Notes: generated by a model not told the origin, from the letters alone. Positions 7,916-16,707 are shown, numbered from the stretch's first letter. The stretch: DNA of 64,000 nucleotides from an uncultured Chitinophaga sp. (GCF_946479755.1 NZ_CAMLHC010000009.1:1-64000), one strand, 5' to 3'. Program-made: numbers and translations.

Positions 7916-9319
7916 ATGTACGTAAAACAATTATACACCAATTGCCTGTCAGAAGCGGCATACTTCATTGAATCAGGAGGAGTGGCCGTGGTGATAGACC
8001 CGCTGAGAGATATCGATGTATACCTGGACCTCGCCAGGGAGCGTAATGCCACCATCAAATACATTTTTGAAACCCATTTCCACGCAGACTTCGTGTCGGG
8101 GCACCTGGAACTGGCGAAAGCTACCGGTGCACAGATCGTATTCGGCCCGGATGCTGAAACCGGCTTCGACGCCTACGTGGCAAAAGATAACGAAGAATTC
8201 GCCATTGGTGATGTAACCATTAAGGTATTACATACGCCAGGGCATACACTGGAATCTACCTGTTACCTGCTGCTGGACGCCAACAAAGCGCCGCATGCCG
8301 TTTTCACGGGAGATACCCTGTTTGTAGGTGATGTAGGCCGTCCTGACCTGTTCAGCGGCAATCTCACCAAAGAAGAACTGGCTGGTTTCCTGTTCGAATC
8401 ACTGAACAACCGAATCAAAACGTTGCCTGATAACGTGATCGTATATCCGGCGCACGGCCCTGGATCTGCCTGTGGCAAAAACCTCGGTCCGAACACTTAC
8501 AGTACTATCGGAGAAGAGAAAAGCACCAACTATGCACTGCTGGCCACTGATAAGGCGCAGTTCATCCAGGAAGTGACCAGCGGCCTGGCTACACCACCGT
8601 CTTATTTCCCGATCAATGCTAAAATCAACAAGGAAGGTTACGATGCGCTGCAGGCCGTGATGAATAAAGCGCTGCAACCGCTTTCTCCTGCTGCGTTGAA
8701 AGAAAAACGCAGTGCCGGCGCCCTGATCCTCGACACCCGTCCCGCTACGGAATTTGGCGACGGTTTTGTGCCTGAATCCATCAGCATCGGACTGGAAGGC
8801 CGTTTCGCAGAATGGGCCGGCAGCCTGTTGCCTTTTGACCAGGAAATTATCCTTGTCACCACACCGGGCAAAGAAGAAGAAACAGTGGTAAGAATGGCCC
8901 GCGTAGGTTTTGAAAACGTAGTGGGTTACCTCGAAGGTGGTTTCCCTGCATGGGAAGCAGCCGGTGAAGAAAGAGATATGATCATCACCGTAGAGGCGGA
9001 TGAACTGGCCATGGACGTTCCGCATGATGAGAACCTCGTGATCGTGGACGTACGTAAGCCGGTAGAATACGCTAACGGACATATTAAAGACGCCATCAGC
9101 CTGCCGCTGGGAGATATGATGGACGCCGCCAATCTCGCCAACCTGGAAGAGCATCTGAACCTGTACGTTCACTGCCAGGGCGGTTACCGCAGCATCATTG
9201 CCTGCTCTATCCTGAAGAAAGAAGGCATCCACAACCTGCGCAACGTAGAAGGTGGCTTCGCCAAAATGAAAGATGAGAAAGGGCTGGAAATAGTACAGGA
9301 AAAGAACGTACTGAACTAA
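7916..9319 (+). CDS. MBL-fold persulfide dioxygenase-rhodanese fusion (CstB-like)
   Basis: 467 residues. Residues 1-230 are an ETHE1-type metallo-beta-lactamase domain with THFHADFVSGH (53-63), HTPGHT and FTGDTLFVGDVGRPDL. Two rhodanese domains follow. The first (about 255-350) has no active-site Cys, reading VTTPGKEEE where the loop should be. The second (about 365-460) has HCQGGYRS with Cys near 419. This is the architecture of staphylococcal CstB: persulfide dioxygenase, pseudo-rhodanese, rhodanese. CstB oxidises low-molecular-weight persulfides to thiosulfate. A sulfide-detoxification role is therefore likely. No sulfide:quinone reductase is nearby. Confidence 0.9.
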   Translation: MYVKQLYTNCLSEAAYFIESGGVAVVIDPLRDIDVYLDLARERNATIKYIFETHFHADFVSGHLELAKATGAQIVFGPDAETGFDAYVAKDNEEFAIGDVTIKVLHTPGHTLESTCYLLLDANKAPHAVFTGDTLFVGDVGRPDLFSGNLTKEELAGFLFESLNNRIKTLPDNVIVYPAHGPGSACGKNLGPNTYSTIGEEKSTNYALLATDKAQFIQEVTSGLATPPSYFPINAKINKEGYDALQAVMNKALQPLSPAALKEKRSAGALILDTRPATEFGDGFVPESISIGLEGRFAEWAGSLLPFDQEIILVTTPGKEEETVVRMARVGFENVVGYLEGGFPAWEAAGEERDMIITVEADELAMDVPHDENLVIVDVRKPVEYANGHIKDAISLPLGDMMDAANLANLEEHLNLYVHCQGGYRSIIACSILKKEGIHNLRNVEGGFAKMKDEKGLEIVQEKNVLN

Positions 9320-9344
9320 GCGCTTTTTTTTTAATGATATATCT

Positions 9345-9385
9345 GCAGGCCGCAAGGGATTCCTTTGCGGCCTGCCTGTTTTTAT
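9345..9385 (+). terminator. Terminator after the persulfide dioxygenase gene
   Basis: Arms 9345-9355 and 9365-9375 (GCAGGCCGCAA and complement) enclose a short loop and are followed by CTGTTTTTAT. Confidence 0.8.
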
Positions 9386-9571
9386 ATAGATAAATAAAAG
9401 AATGTATATTACTGCAGCTCCATTTCCCTTAAATCCTTTATTACAGCAGTTCTTTTTCAGGTTGACTTTTTTGTTTATGTGATTTTTGAGTTGATTAACA
9501 ATTAGTTAAGTGAGAAAAAATTTTCTGTTAGCACGTTATTTGTTATCTTCTGGAACTAAAACTTTCTCACC

Positions 9572-10057
9572 ATGAATAGAAAATCCTTAGCACTCGCCCT
9601 TTTGATGGTGATGGGCGTTTTCTTCTTCGCCTGTAAGCCATCGGACAGCAAAATTCAACAGGCTGTCAATGAAAAACTAAGCACTATTCCGGGCATCGCC
9701 GCAGAGGTGAAAGGTGGGGTGGTAACCCTGAGTGGCGAAGTGACCGACGACGCCGCCAAAGCAGCAGCGGAAGAAGCGCTGAAAGGCGTTTCCGGTGTAA
9801 AATCTGTCACCAATAACATCACTGTGAAGGCGCCGGAACCGGCCCCTGCTCCGGTAACGATCAATCCCGACGATGTGCTAAAGAAAACCCTTGATTCTGC
9901 TTATGCAGCAGCCGGGTTTTCTACGGTAACCGTAACGGTGGCCAACGGTGAAGTAACCCTGAACGGCGAAGCGAAAAAAAGCGATCTGCGTAAAATTATT
10001 CAGACAGCGCAGGAGTCAAAACCCAGGAAAGTTAACAACAACCTTAAACTGAAATAA
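9572..10057 (+). CDS. Lipoprotein with two BON domains
   Basis: 161 residues. A lipoprotein signal ends at FFAC (Cys about 21). Two BON repeats follow at about 28-88 (IQQAVNEKLSTIPGIAAEVKG, then VVTLSGEVTDD) and 98-160 (VTVANGEVTLNGEAKKSDLRK). BON domains bind phospholipid and, in OsmY/DolP-like proteins, stabilise the envelope. The protein is probably periplasmic or anchored in the outer membrane. It is followed after 20 bases by another BON protein carrying LysM, so the pair may form an envelope-stress operon. The Ala/Pro-rich linker lies near 90-100. Confidence 0.9.
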   Translation: MNRKSLALALLMVMGVFFFACKPSDSKIQQAVNEKLSTIPGIAAEVKGGVVTLSGEVTDDAAKAAAEEALKGVSGVKSVTNNITVKAPEPAPAPVTINPDDVLKKTLDSAYAAAGFSTVTVTVANGEVTLNGEAKKSDLRKIIQTAQESKPRKVNNNLKLK

Positions 10058-10077
10058 CCCTTTAAACAACTACTGTC

Positions 10078-10455
10078 ATGAGTTTACAGGATAAATACCA
10101 GGAACTGATCAGCCAGGCCAACAGTGCCGGCATTACCAATTTACAGGTAAGGGAGCAGGACGGTGTGCTGTATATCGATGGTGGCGCTACTGCAGCGGTG
10201 AAAGACCAACTGTGGGACACCTACGAAAAACTGGACCCCGAAATGCGTTCTGCTGATGTGGTCATGAATATCACTGTTGCCGATGGTGGCGGGGGTGGAG
10301 AGCAGATCTACGAAGTGAAATCCGGCGACAATCTGAGCAAGATTGCCAAAAACTATCCCGGCGTTTCGTGGAAGGAGATCTTTGAGGCCAATAAGGACCA
10401 GATCAAAGACCCGAATAAGATCTTTCCCGGACAAAAACTCAAAATACCCGGATGA
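10078..10455 (+). CDS. BON-LysM domain protein (Kbp/YgaU-like)
   Basis: 125 residues with no signal peptide. A BON-like region (about 10-65) precedes a Gly-rich linker and a C-terminal LysM (about 76-123, [19 protein letters not shown] to [14 protein letters not shown]). The order matches E. coli Kbp (YgaU), a cytoplasmic K+-binding protein with BON and LysM domains. By analogy it may be cytoplasmic and ion-responsive, but LysM usually binds peptidoglycan, so the location is open. It is cotranscribed with the upstream BON lipoprotein. Confidence 0.88.
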   Translation: MSLQDKYQELISQANSAGITNLQVREQDGVLYIDGGATAAVKDQLWDTYEKLDPEMRSADVVMNITVADGGGGGEQIYEVKSGDNLSKIAKNYPGVSWKEIFEANKDQIKDPNKIFPGQKLKIPG

Positions 10456-10473
10456 TCCTTCCGGTGATGGTAT

Positions 10474-10517
10474 AAAAAGTGAAGACCTGGGCAGCTGTCC
10501 AGGTCTTCGCTTTTTAT
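10474..10517. terminator. Bidirectional terminator
   Basis: GAAGACCTGG (10481-10490) pairs with CCAGGTCTTC (10499-10508), extended by A-run and T-run flanks. It lies between the convergent LysM gene and the acyltransferase gene. Confidence 0.85.
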
Positions 10518-11386
10518 TTCGTTTCCGGTGTGCCGGGGTAGGCGTGTTTCCATCTTCTGTGGCTCCATACCCATACCTCCGGTTGCTCGTGAATATTTTT
10601 CTCCAGGAACTGTACAAAGGCTTCTGTGATTTTTCCTACCGGCGCCTGTTGCGGTTCTTCAAACATCAGTTTCAGGGTGGCGTGGTAATAACCGCGCTTC
10701 GTTTTACGGATGTCTACAAACACTACCGGGATATCGTTCCTGCGGGCGGCCATTTCGGGGCCTTTATAGAAAGGCGTCATCTTGTTAAGAAACGGGTACC
10801 ACAGGCAGCTTTTAGGGTTGCCGGGATTCTGATCGGCTACCAGTGCAATCAGGTATTGTTTCTCGAGCCAGGGCTTCATACTGTTGGCCATGTCATTGGC
10901 GGGGATGAGTATGGACCCGAATTTTTCCCGGAAGTGGCGGAACATACGGTCGGCCGGTTTGCTGCTGAGTGGCATATACACCACGAGGAACGGGAAAGCC
11001 ACGCCCTGCATGCAGAAGAGGTTGGCCCATTCCCAGTTGAAATTATGCCCCAGGTGCAGCTGGCAGCTTTTGCCTTTGGCATATAACTCATGCAGGACCG
11101 TCAGGTCACAGATAAAGCGTTTCTGCAGCTGTTTTTTGCTCATGGTGAGCAGCTTGATGGTTTCCACCATCATATCGGTGAGGTTGCGGTAGTATTTTTT
11201 ACCCAGCCGGTTAATTTCTTCCGGCGATTTATCCGGGAAAGCCTGTTTCATATTGGCCAGTACCACTTGCTTGCGGTAACCGAATACGTGATACACCAGT
11301 GCATACAGGATGTCACTGATGAAGTACAGTACCGGGAAAGGCAGTAAGGAAATGCCGTAACAAAAAACAAGTAGTAAATAGTACAT
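10514..11386 (-). CDS. LpxL/HtrB-type lysophospholipid/lipid A acyltransferase
   Basis: 290 residues. A hydrophobic N-terminus (about 1-30) anchors it at the inner membrane. The catalytic HxxxxE motif is in LGHNFNWEW (about 117-125). Later conserved parts include LVADQNPGN and KMTPFYKGPEMAARRNDIPVVF, as in LpxL/LpxM enzymes that add the secondary acyl chain to Kdo-lipid A. Length is typical (about 290-310). The substrate could also be another lysolipid, since Bacteroidota have several paralogues. It is convergent with the BON-LysM gene and follows nadB on the same strand. Confidence 0.9.
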   Translation of the reverse strand: MYYLLLVFCYGISLLPFPVLYFISDILYALVYHVFGYRKQVVLANMKQAFPDKSPEEINRLGKKYYRNLTDMMVETIKLLTMSKKQLQKRFICDLTVLHELYAKGKSCQLHLGHNFNWEWANLFCMQGVAFPFLVVYMPLSSKPADRMFRHFREKFGSILIPANDMANSMKPWLEKQYLIALVADQNPGNPKSCLWYPFLNKMTPFYKGPEMAARRNDIPVVFVDIRKTKRGYYHATLKLMFEEPQQAPVGKITEAFVQFLEKNIHEQPEVWVWSHRRWKHAYPGTPETK

Positions 11387-11412
11387 ATGCCTGTCTAAAC
11401 TTGAATGCCCCG

Positions 11413-11420
11413 CAAAGGTA
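11413..11420 (-). promoter_or_regulatory. -7 element for the acyltransferase gene
   Basis: On the minus strand this reads TACCTTTG followed by C, an exact TAnnTTTG match, 27 bases before the start at 11386. A TTG sits 23 bases further upstream, slightly far for a -33 element. Confidence 0.5.
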
Positions 11421-11440
11421 ATGAAAACCAGCGGGTTGGC

Positions 11441-13039
11441 TTACAAGACAATATTTTGCACCAGCTCGCATTTGTACGGGTAGTCCGTATTGAAATGCAG
11501 GCCCCTGCTTTCTTTGCGGAAGGCGGCGCCTTTTACGATCAGGTATGCGGCGGTGATCAGGTTACGCAGTTCACATAGCTGCGGAGATACCTCTGTTTTT
11601 TCGTACAGGGCTTCCGTTTCTTCGTGCAGCATATCGAGGCGGCGCAGGGCGCGGGCCAGGCGTTCGTTGGTCCGTACAATACCTACATAGTCGCTCATGA
11701 TCTGTTTCAGTTCCTTAAGGCTCTGGGTGATAAGGATCATTTCCCGGGGGGCGGTGGTGCCACGGGCGTCCCAGTCGGGCACGCTTTCCCGGAACTCCAG
11801 CGTGTCTATTTTGCTGGTGGCGTCCATAAAGCAGCGGTGGGCAAATACCATGGCTTCCAGCAGGGAGTTGGAGGCGAGGCGGTTGGCGCCATGGAGGCCG
11901 GTGCTGGCGCATTCGCCGCAGGCATAGAGGTTACGGATGGAAGTTTGTCCCCATTCGTTGGTTTTGATACCTCCGCAGCTGTAGTGTGCTGCCGGCTCTA
12001 CCGGGATCATCTGCGTCTGCACGTCGATGCCGGCGGCTTTACACGTCTCGTAAATATTAGGGAAGTGGTGAATGAACTTTTCGATGTCCATATGGCGGCA
12101 GTCGAGATACACATGCTCGGTACCGGTGATCTTCATCTCACTGTCGATGGCGCGGGCCACGATATCACGTGGCGCCAGAGAGAGGCGGGGATCGTACTTA
12201 TGCATGAAGTCTTCGCCGTGGATGTTGCGGAGGATGCCGCCGTCGCCACGTACTGCTTCGGTGATCAGGAAAGAAGGGTTGACGCCGGGCTGGTAAAGGG
12301 CGGTAGGGTGGAACTGGATAAACTCCATGTTTTCGATACGGCCTTTAGCGCGGTACACCATGGCCACGCCATCGCCGGTGGCGATGGTAGGGTTGGTGGT
12401 GCTGCGGTACACCTGCCCGTTGCCGCCGGTGGCCAGCAGCGTTACTTTCGCCAGGATGGTTTCTATTTTCCTGTTGTTGAGATTGAGCACATACACACCG
12501 AAGCATTCAATGTCGGGTGTGGATTTGGTGACCAGGTAGCCAAGGTGGTGCTGGGTGATCAGGTCTACCACATAGCAGTGGGTAACGAGTTGAATATTGG
12601 GCCGGCGGTGGATCGCTTCGAGCAGCGCCCGTTCGATCTCTTTACCGGTAATGTCTTTATGGTGGATAACCCTGAAAACGGAATGCCCGCCTTCCCGGCC
12701 AAGGGAAAGCCCGCCGTCGGGGTTTTTATCGAAGTTGGCGCCCCATTCGATGATTTCATTGACTCTTTCCGGTCCTTCGGTAACGACGATCTCCACGATA
12801 CGTTCGTTGCAAAGCCCGTCACCAGCGATGAGGGTGTCTTCTATATGTTTTTCAAAACTGTCGTTTTCCAGATCGTTGACCACTGCCACACCGCCCTGCG
12901 CGTATTTGGTATTGGTTTCATCCTCACGGCTTTTAGTGATAACGGTAATTGTTTTATCGGGGCATTGCTGCGATACTTTGAGTGCATAGGTTAAACCTGC
13001 GATCCCCGAACCGATGACAAGAAAATCTGTTTGCTGCAT
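11441..13039 (-). CDS. nadB: L-aspartate oxidase
   Basis: 532 residues, the family length. It oxidises L-aspartate to iminoaspartate with FAD, the first step of NAD de novo synthesis. The FAD-binding start DFLVIGSGIAGLTYALKVS (about 5-23) and the succinate-dehydrogenase-like core are clear: TKYAQGGVAVV, HHKDITGKEIERALL, EFIQFHPTALYQPG, HYSCGGIKTNEWGQT and GLHGANRLASNSLLEAMVF. The C-terminal helical domain is intact. nadA and nadC are not in the window, so the pathway genes are dispersed. It is transcribed away from the lysoplasmalogenase gene's end with a 47-base gap and may be cotranscribed. Confidence 0.97.
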   Translation of the reverse strand: MQQTDFLVIGSGIAGLTYALKVSQQCPDKTITVITKSREDETNTKYAQGGVAVVNDLENDSFEKHIEDTLIAGDGLCNERIVEIVVTEGPERVNEIIEWGANFDKNPDGGLSLGREGGHSVFRVIHHKDITGKEIERALLEAIHRRPNIQLVTHCYVVDLITQHHLGYLVTKSTPDIECFGVYVLNLNNRKIETILAKVTLLATGGNGQVYRSTTNPTIATGDGVAMVYRAKGRIENMEFIQFHPTALYQPGVNPSFLITEAVRGDGGILRNIHGEDFMHKYDPRLSLAPRDIVARAIDSEMKITGTEHVYLDCRHMDIEKFIHHFPNIYETCKAAGIDVQTQMIPVEPAAHYSCGGIKTNEWGQTSIRNLYACGECASTGLHGANRLASNSLLEAMVFAHRCFMDATSKIDTLEFRESVPDWDARGTTAPREMILITQSLKELKQIMSDYVGIVRTNERLARALRRLDMLHEETEALYEKTEVSPQLCELRNLITAAYLIVKGAAFRKESRGLHFNTDYPYKCELVQNIVL

Positions 13040-13086
13040 AGGGTACGAAATTACCGCTTTTTTAATACCAATACCGGTGATTTTTG

Positions 13087-13749
13087 TCAGCGGCGATAAT
13101 ACTGCACAGCACCATAGACCAGCCCAGCCTGTGCCAGCCCGTAAGTGAGCATGACCAGCTGTCCGCCTGCCGGCAGGGGATGATAAAACCGGCCCAGCGC
13201 AATGAGGGAATCAGACAGCACAAAAAGCATCGCACCGCCCAGGCAATACCAGGCCATACGCTGGTAACGGTAATGGAAGGCATGTATCACGCTTTGCAGC
13301 ATAATGGAAATCACCAGTGAATAGATGATCACCGGGATGACCATACTGCCGAGGTAAGGCATCAGAAAGAGAACGTAACCAATGACGGCGGCAGCGTTGA
13401 GAAATACCCAGTGGTATTTGCATAGTGGTACGGGCGGATTGGAGTACCGTATCGTCAGGAAAAAGAAGATGTAAAAAACATGTCCGGCCAGGAAACACCC
13501 CAGTCCCGGTAAAAAGAGGTGGTCAAACATCAGCAGCACATCTCCCAACAGGCAAAACAACATCGCACTGTACATCCATGCCTTTTGTCTGGCCGGCACG
13601 GTTGCCCCGGCCGTCAGGAAGTAAACAGCCAGCAGCGGCACGAGTAGTGGTTTGGTAGCAAAGCGGAGGCTGTCCATGTCCAGGCTGATCAATACCAGAT
13701 CAGCAAAGAGGGTCACGAAGTACAGCGCTAACCATCTGGATGCGTTCAT
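13087..13749 (-). CDS. YhhN/TMEM86 lysoplasmalogenase family membrane protein
   Basis: 220 residues with about eight hydrophobic segments across the whole length (for example 5-22, 32-48, 55-75, 82-100, 110-130, 135-155, 165-185, 195-212). Family-like features are LLCLLGDVLLMF, FLAGHVFYIFFF and GAMLFVLSDSLIALGRFY, with membrane-embedded Asp/His residues. Characterised relatives hydrolyse the vinyl ether bond of lysoplasmalogens. The bacterial substrate is not known from sequence. Same strand as nadB. Confidence 0.82.
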   Translation of the reverse strand: MNASRWLALYFVTLFADLVLISLDMDSLRFATKPLLVPLLAVYFLTAGATVPARQKAWMYSAMLFCLLGDVLLMFDHLFLPGLGCFLAGHVFYIFFFLTIRYSNPPVPLCKYHWVFLNAAAVIGYVLFLMPYLGSMVIPVIIYSLVISIMLQSVIHAFHYRYQRMAWYCLGGAMLFVLSDSLIALGRFYHPLPAGGQLVMLTYGLAQAGLVYGAVQYYRR

Positions 13750-13797
13750 GAGTTGTGCAGGTTGTTATAACAAGATAACAAACTTTTGGCACAAACA

Positions 13798-15138
13798 TCA
13801 GGTATTCAGCAGAATAAGAAACGTAGACCCGTTTCCGTTATTGCCGGGGCTTAATACCTTCAGCTGGCCGCCATGCATCTGGATGATCTGTTGAGAGAGA
13901 CTGAGGCCGATACCGGAACCGGTTTTTTTGGTGGTGAAGAAAGGAATGAAAATTTTGTTCATAGCGTCGGTATCAATACCGGGACCGTTGTCGGTGATTT
14001 CAATGCAGACCTGCTGTATGTTGTTGAGGTACACCTTCATGTGGATACCGGGGTTGTCGGTATGTTCCAGGGCGTCCATCGCGTTTTTCACCAGGTTGAT
14101 CAGCACCATCTGCAGCTGCGACACATCGGCATGTATCTCTACGTTCTCAGCATCTACTTCCAGCTGGAACTGGATACCGGCCTGTTTCATGTCTGCCTGG
14201 AAAAGGCTGCTTACAGTGGCTGTCAGCGATTTGATGTTGACGCGGGTAAACTGTGGTTGCGGCAGCGTGGTATAGTCACGGTAGGCATTGACAAAGTTCA
14301 TGATGCCTTTACTGCGGCTTTCTACTGTCAGCAGGGCTTCCCGGAGGTCTTCAATGCCTTCCCGGTTACCGGCGGAGGGGGCTATGTCGAGGTCCACGAT
14401 TTCCTTCATGGTGCCAATGAGCGACACGATGGGGGTGACGGAATTCATGATCTCATGCCGTAGTATTTTCGTCAGGTTCTGCCATGCTTCCAGCTCTTTT
14501 TTCTGCAGTTCGGAGTGAATGTTCTGGATGGAGATAAGTTTGATCAGCCGTCCCTGCAGCCGTACGGTGGCGGCGTGGATAGACAGCTGTTGTTCCTGCC
14601 GGGTAGCGTACAGGGTTTTGTTACCGGAAGACAGCTCCGTCAGTAATTCCGAGAGACCGGGATGTACGGTTTTCAGCTCTGCAATATTGCGGAGGCGGTA
14701 GATCCCCAGCAGGCGGAAAGCGGCGGGATTGATCAGTTCTATCCGTCCTTCGGCGTCGAAGGAGAACACACCGATGCTGATATGCTGGATGATGGTATCG
14801 ATGTATTTGAGATTGGCCTCTTTCTCGGCGCGGGTTTGACGGAAGGCTTCCAGTACCTCGTTGAACTGGTGATTGAGCATCCGGAAGCTCCTGCCCAGCT
14901 GGTTGTCTGCGCTGAAGCGGATAGAGAAATCCTCGTACCGGATGGATTCGAGAAAGAGGGTGAGTTTACGGTTGATCCGGTTGAGATAGTAGTAGATACC
15001 ATATATCTGTAATGCTACCAGCGGGATAGTAAGGACTGCCAGCGGTGTCATGTCCCGCATGTACAGCCATACTACAGCGACCAATGTAATGGTGAGCAGT
15101 AGTATGCGGAGGATGATATTGAGGCTGAAACGGTTCAT
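13798..15138 (-). CDS. Membrane sensor histidine kinase with PAS domain
   Basis: I choose the start at 15138 (446 aa). The 15171 start lies inside an intercistronic hairpin. Two membrane helices (about 6-30 and 33-50) flank almost no periplasmic part, so sensing is membrane or cytoplasmic. Next come a HAMP-like stretch and PAS (about 105-200). HisKA has the phospho-His in LRHEIMNSVTPIV (about 245), and the HATPase has NLVKNAMDAL, DNGPGID and GSGIGLSLS. The organisation resembles NtrY-type kinases. It follows its sigma-54 response regulator and faces an ABC export cluster it probably controls. Confidence 0.93.
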   Translation of the reverse strand: MNRFSLNIILRILLLTITLVAVVWLYMRDMTPLAVLTIPLVALQIYGIYYYLNRINRKLTLFLESIRYEDFSIRFSADNQLGRSFRMLNHQFNEVLEAFRQTRAEKEANLKYIDTIIQHISIGVFSFDAEGRIELINPAAFRLLGIYRLRNIAELKTVHPGLSELLTELSSGNKTLYATRQEQQLSIHAATVRLQGRLIKLISIQNIHSELQKKELEAWQNLTKILRHEIMNSVTPIVSLIGTMKEIVDLDIAPSAGNREGIEDLREALLTVESRSKGIMNFVNAYRDYTTLPQPQFTRVNIKSLTATVSSLFQADMKQAGIQFQLEVDAENVEIHADVSQLQMVLINLVKNAMDALEHTDNPGIHMKVYLNNIQQVCIEITDNGPGIDTDAMNKIFIPFFTTKKTGSGIGLSLSQQIIQMHGGQLKVLSPGNNGNGSTFLILLNT

Positions 15139-15147
15139 GATAAAGAG

Positions 15148-15173
15148 GTTTGCCGGAGATGGCTCCGGCAAAC
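15148..15173 (-). terminator. Intercistronic hairpin between the regulator and kinase genes
   Basis: A perfect 11-bp stem (15148-15158 with 15163-15173) has a 4-base loop. On the minus strand it is followed by CTCTTTATC. It lies 6 bases past the response-regulator stop. The T-run is weak, so it is more likely an attenuator or RNA-processing site than a full terminator. Confidence 0.6.
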
Positions 15174-15179
15174 AGGCAG

Positions 15180-16526
15180 TTAAATATTGTATTTTTCGAG
15201 CCTCCGGTAGAGTGCCGCTCTGCTGAGGCCCAGTTCTTTCGCGGCTTCGGTGATATTCCCGTTACATTTTTTCATGGCCTGGGTGATAATGTTGCGTTCC
15301 ATTTCTTCCAGGTTATAACCGGTGTCCATCTGCTGGTCTTGCGCGGCATTGTTTTTCACGAACACGTCTTTGGGCTGCAGTGATTTGCCCTGTGAAAGGA
15401 TGACGGCCCTTTCCATGGCGTGTTGCAGTTCGCGGATATTACCGGGCCATTCATATTTCTCCAGTTGCTGGACGAGAGATTCATGCAGGCTGTTGACCGG
15501 GCGTTTATATTTCTCGCGGTACAGTTGCAGGAAATGTTCGGCTAATGGTATGATGTCTTCCCGGCGTTCGCGCAGGGGAGGCAGGTGTATTTCGATCGTG
15601 TTGATACGGTAGAGGAGGTCCTGTCGGAACAGGTGCTGGGCTGCCTGTTGCTGGATGTTACGGTTGGTGGCGCAGATAAGCCTAACGTCGATGGGTATAC
15701 TCTTATTGGAGCCCACTTTGGTAACGGACCTGTTCTGCAGTACTGTCAGGAGTTTAGCCTGAAAGGGGATGGAGATGTTACCGATTTCATCGAGGAAGAT
15801 GGTGCCGCCGGCGGCTTCTTCGAAGCGCCCGGCCCTATCTTCGCGGGCGTCGGTGAAGGCGCCTTTTACGTGGCCGAAAAGCTCGCTTTCAAAGAGTGTT
15901 TCGCTGATGGCGCCGAGGTCTACGCTGACGATAGGTTTGCCGCTGCGGTGTGACTGCTGGTGAATGTGCCTGGCCAGCATGTCTTTACCGGTGCCGTTTT
16001 CGCCGAGGATGAGTACATTGGCATCGGTGGCGGCTACACGGGAAACGGTATCGAATACAGCCTGCATGGCAGGACTGTTGCCTACGATCAGGTTGCCGGT
16101 ATTGTGTACCACCGGCGGTTTGTCCAGTTTGGATGCCCGTTTGTTGTAGGCTGACTGGATAGTGGCCAGTAATTTTTCATTTTCCCAGGGCTTGAGCACG
16201 AAGTCCACTGCGCCGGATTTAATGGCCCTTACTGCCATTTCCACATCGCCGTAGGCGGTAAACAATACCACTGCTGTATCGGGTTTGATGTCAAGTATAC
16301 GGTCCAGCCATTCGAATCCTTCCTTACCACTGCTGAGGTCACGGGTGAAGTTCATGTCCAGCAGGATAACGTCGTAGTCAAAGTTGGTGACCAGATACGG
16401 GATCTTTTGCGGATTTTTTTCAAAATCTACCTGTTCAAAATGCCGTTTCAGCAGCAGGCGGGCTGCGCGCAATACATCAACATCGTCGTCAACGATCAGA
16501 ATTTTTCCGGGTTGCATGGTGGTCAT
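15180..16526 (-). CDS. Sigma-54-dependent response regulator (NtrC family)
   Basis: 448 residues. The receiver domain (8-125) has acidic pocket VDDD and phospho-Asp in VILLDMNF. The AAA+ domain (about 150-385) has Walker A GENGTGKD, the loop GAFTDA instead of the common GAFTGA, Walker B TIFLDEIG and arginine-finger region LRERREDIIPL. A Fis-type helix-turn-helix lies at the end (GNITEAAKELGLSRAALYRRL). It should activate RNA polymerase with sigma-54. It is divergent from the adaptor gene, and a -24/-12-like site plus palindromes lie between them, so the export cluster is the obvious target. Confidence 0.95.
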   Translation of the reverse strand: MTTMQPGKILIVDDDVDVLRAARLLLKRHFEQVDFEKNPQKIPYLVTNFDYDVILLDMNFTRDLSSGKEGFEWLDRILDIKPDTAVVLFTAYGDVEMAVRAIKSGAVDFVLKPWENEKLLATIQSAYNKRASKLDKPPVVHNTGNLIVGNSPAMQAVFDTVSRVAATDANVLILGENGTGKDMLARHIHQQSHRSGKPIVSVDLGAISETLFESELFGHVKGAFTDAREDRAGRFEEAAGGTIFLDEIGNISIPFQAKLLTVLQNRSVTKVGSNKSIPIDVRLICATNRNIQQQAAQHLFRQDLLYRINTIEIHLPPLRERREDIIPLAEHFLQLYREKYKRPVNSLHESLVQQLEKYEWPGNIRELQHAMERAVILSQGKSLQPKDVFVKNNAAQDQQMDTGYNLEEMERNIITQAMKKCNGNITEAAKELGLSRAALYRRLEKYNI

Positions 16527-16600
16527 GGGTAAAAGGTGAATGCAACAATATTACAGAAAGATTTTTTTACAAAAGCGCTTTATTTCAGGCTTTCCGAAAA

Positions 16601-16618
16601 GTGTCCGTTAATGAACAC
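16601..16618. promoter_or_regulatory. Imperfect palindrome, candidate activator site 1
   Basis: GTGTCCGTTAATGAACAC is an 18-bp palindrome with 4-bp perfect ends and a TTAA centre. It lies about 74 bp upstream of the -24 element, a distance typical of NtrC-type enhancer sites. Confidence 0.45.
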
Positions 16619-16623
16619 CGGTT

Positions 16624-16637
16624 GTCCGGCATAGGAC
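16624..16637. promoter_or_regulatory. GTCC-N6-GGAC inverted repeat, candidate activator site 2
   Basis: GTCC and GGAC arms are separated by six bases, centred about 21 bp from site 1, so roughly two helical turns apart. It shares the GTCC core with site 1. Cooperative binding of two dimers of the divergent regulator is plausible. Confidence 0.4.
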
Positions 16638-16690
16638 GTTTTTTAGCCGTTTTATCCCTGTAAATGCTTGATGGCATGGTGTTTTACGCT

Positions 16691-16707
16691 TTGGCATATG
16701 GATTGAA
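16691..16707 (+). promoter_or_regulatory. Sigma-54-type -24/-12 promoter
   Basis: TTGGCATA-TGGA-TTGAA fits TGGCACG-N4-TTGCW with correct spacing. GG is present, and the -12 GC is GA here. It is 32 bases before ATG 16739, so the transcript would start about 20 bases upstream of that codon. This also argues against the earlier in-frame start at 16664. Confidence 0.55.

Noticed and set aside
11624..12994. 456-aa open frame opposite nadB
   Set aside because: An antisense shadow of a complete nadB with intact motifs; composition (Val/His/Gly-rich) is typical of such shadows.
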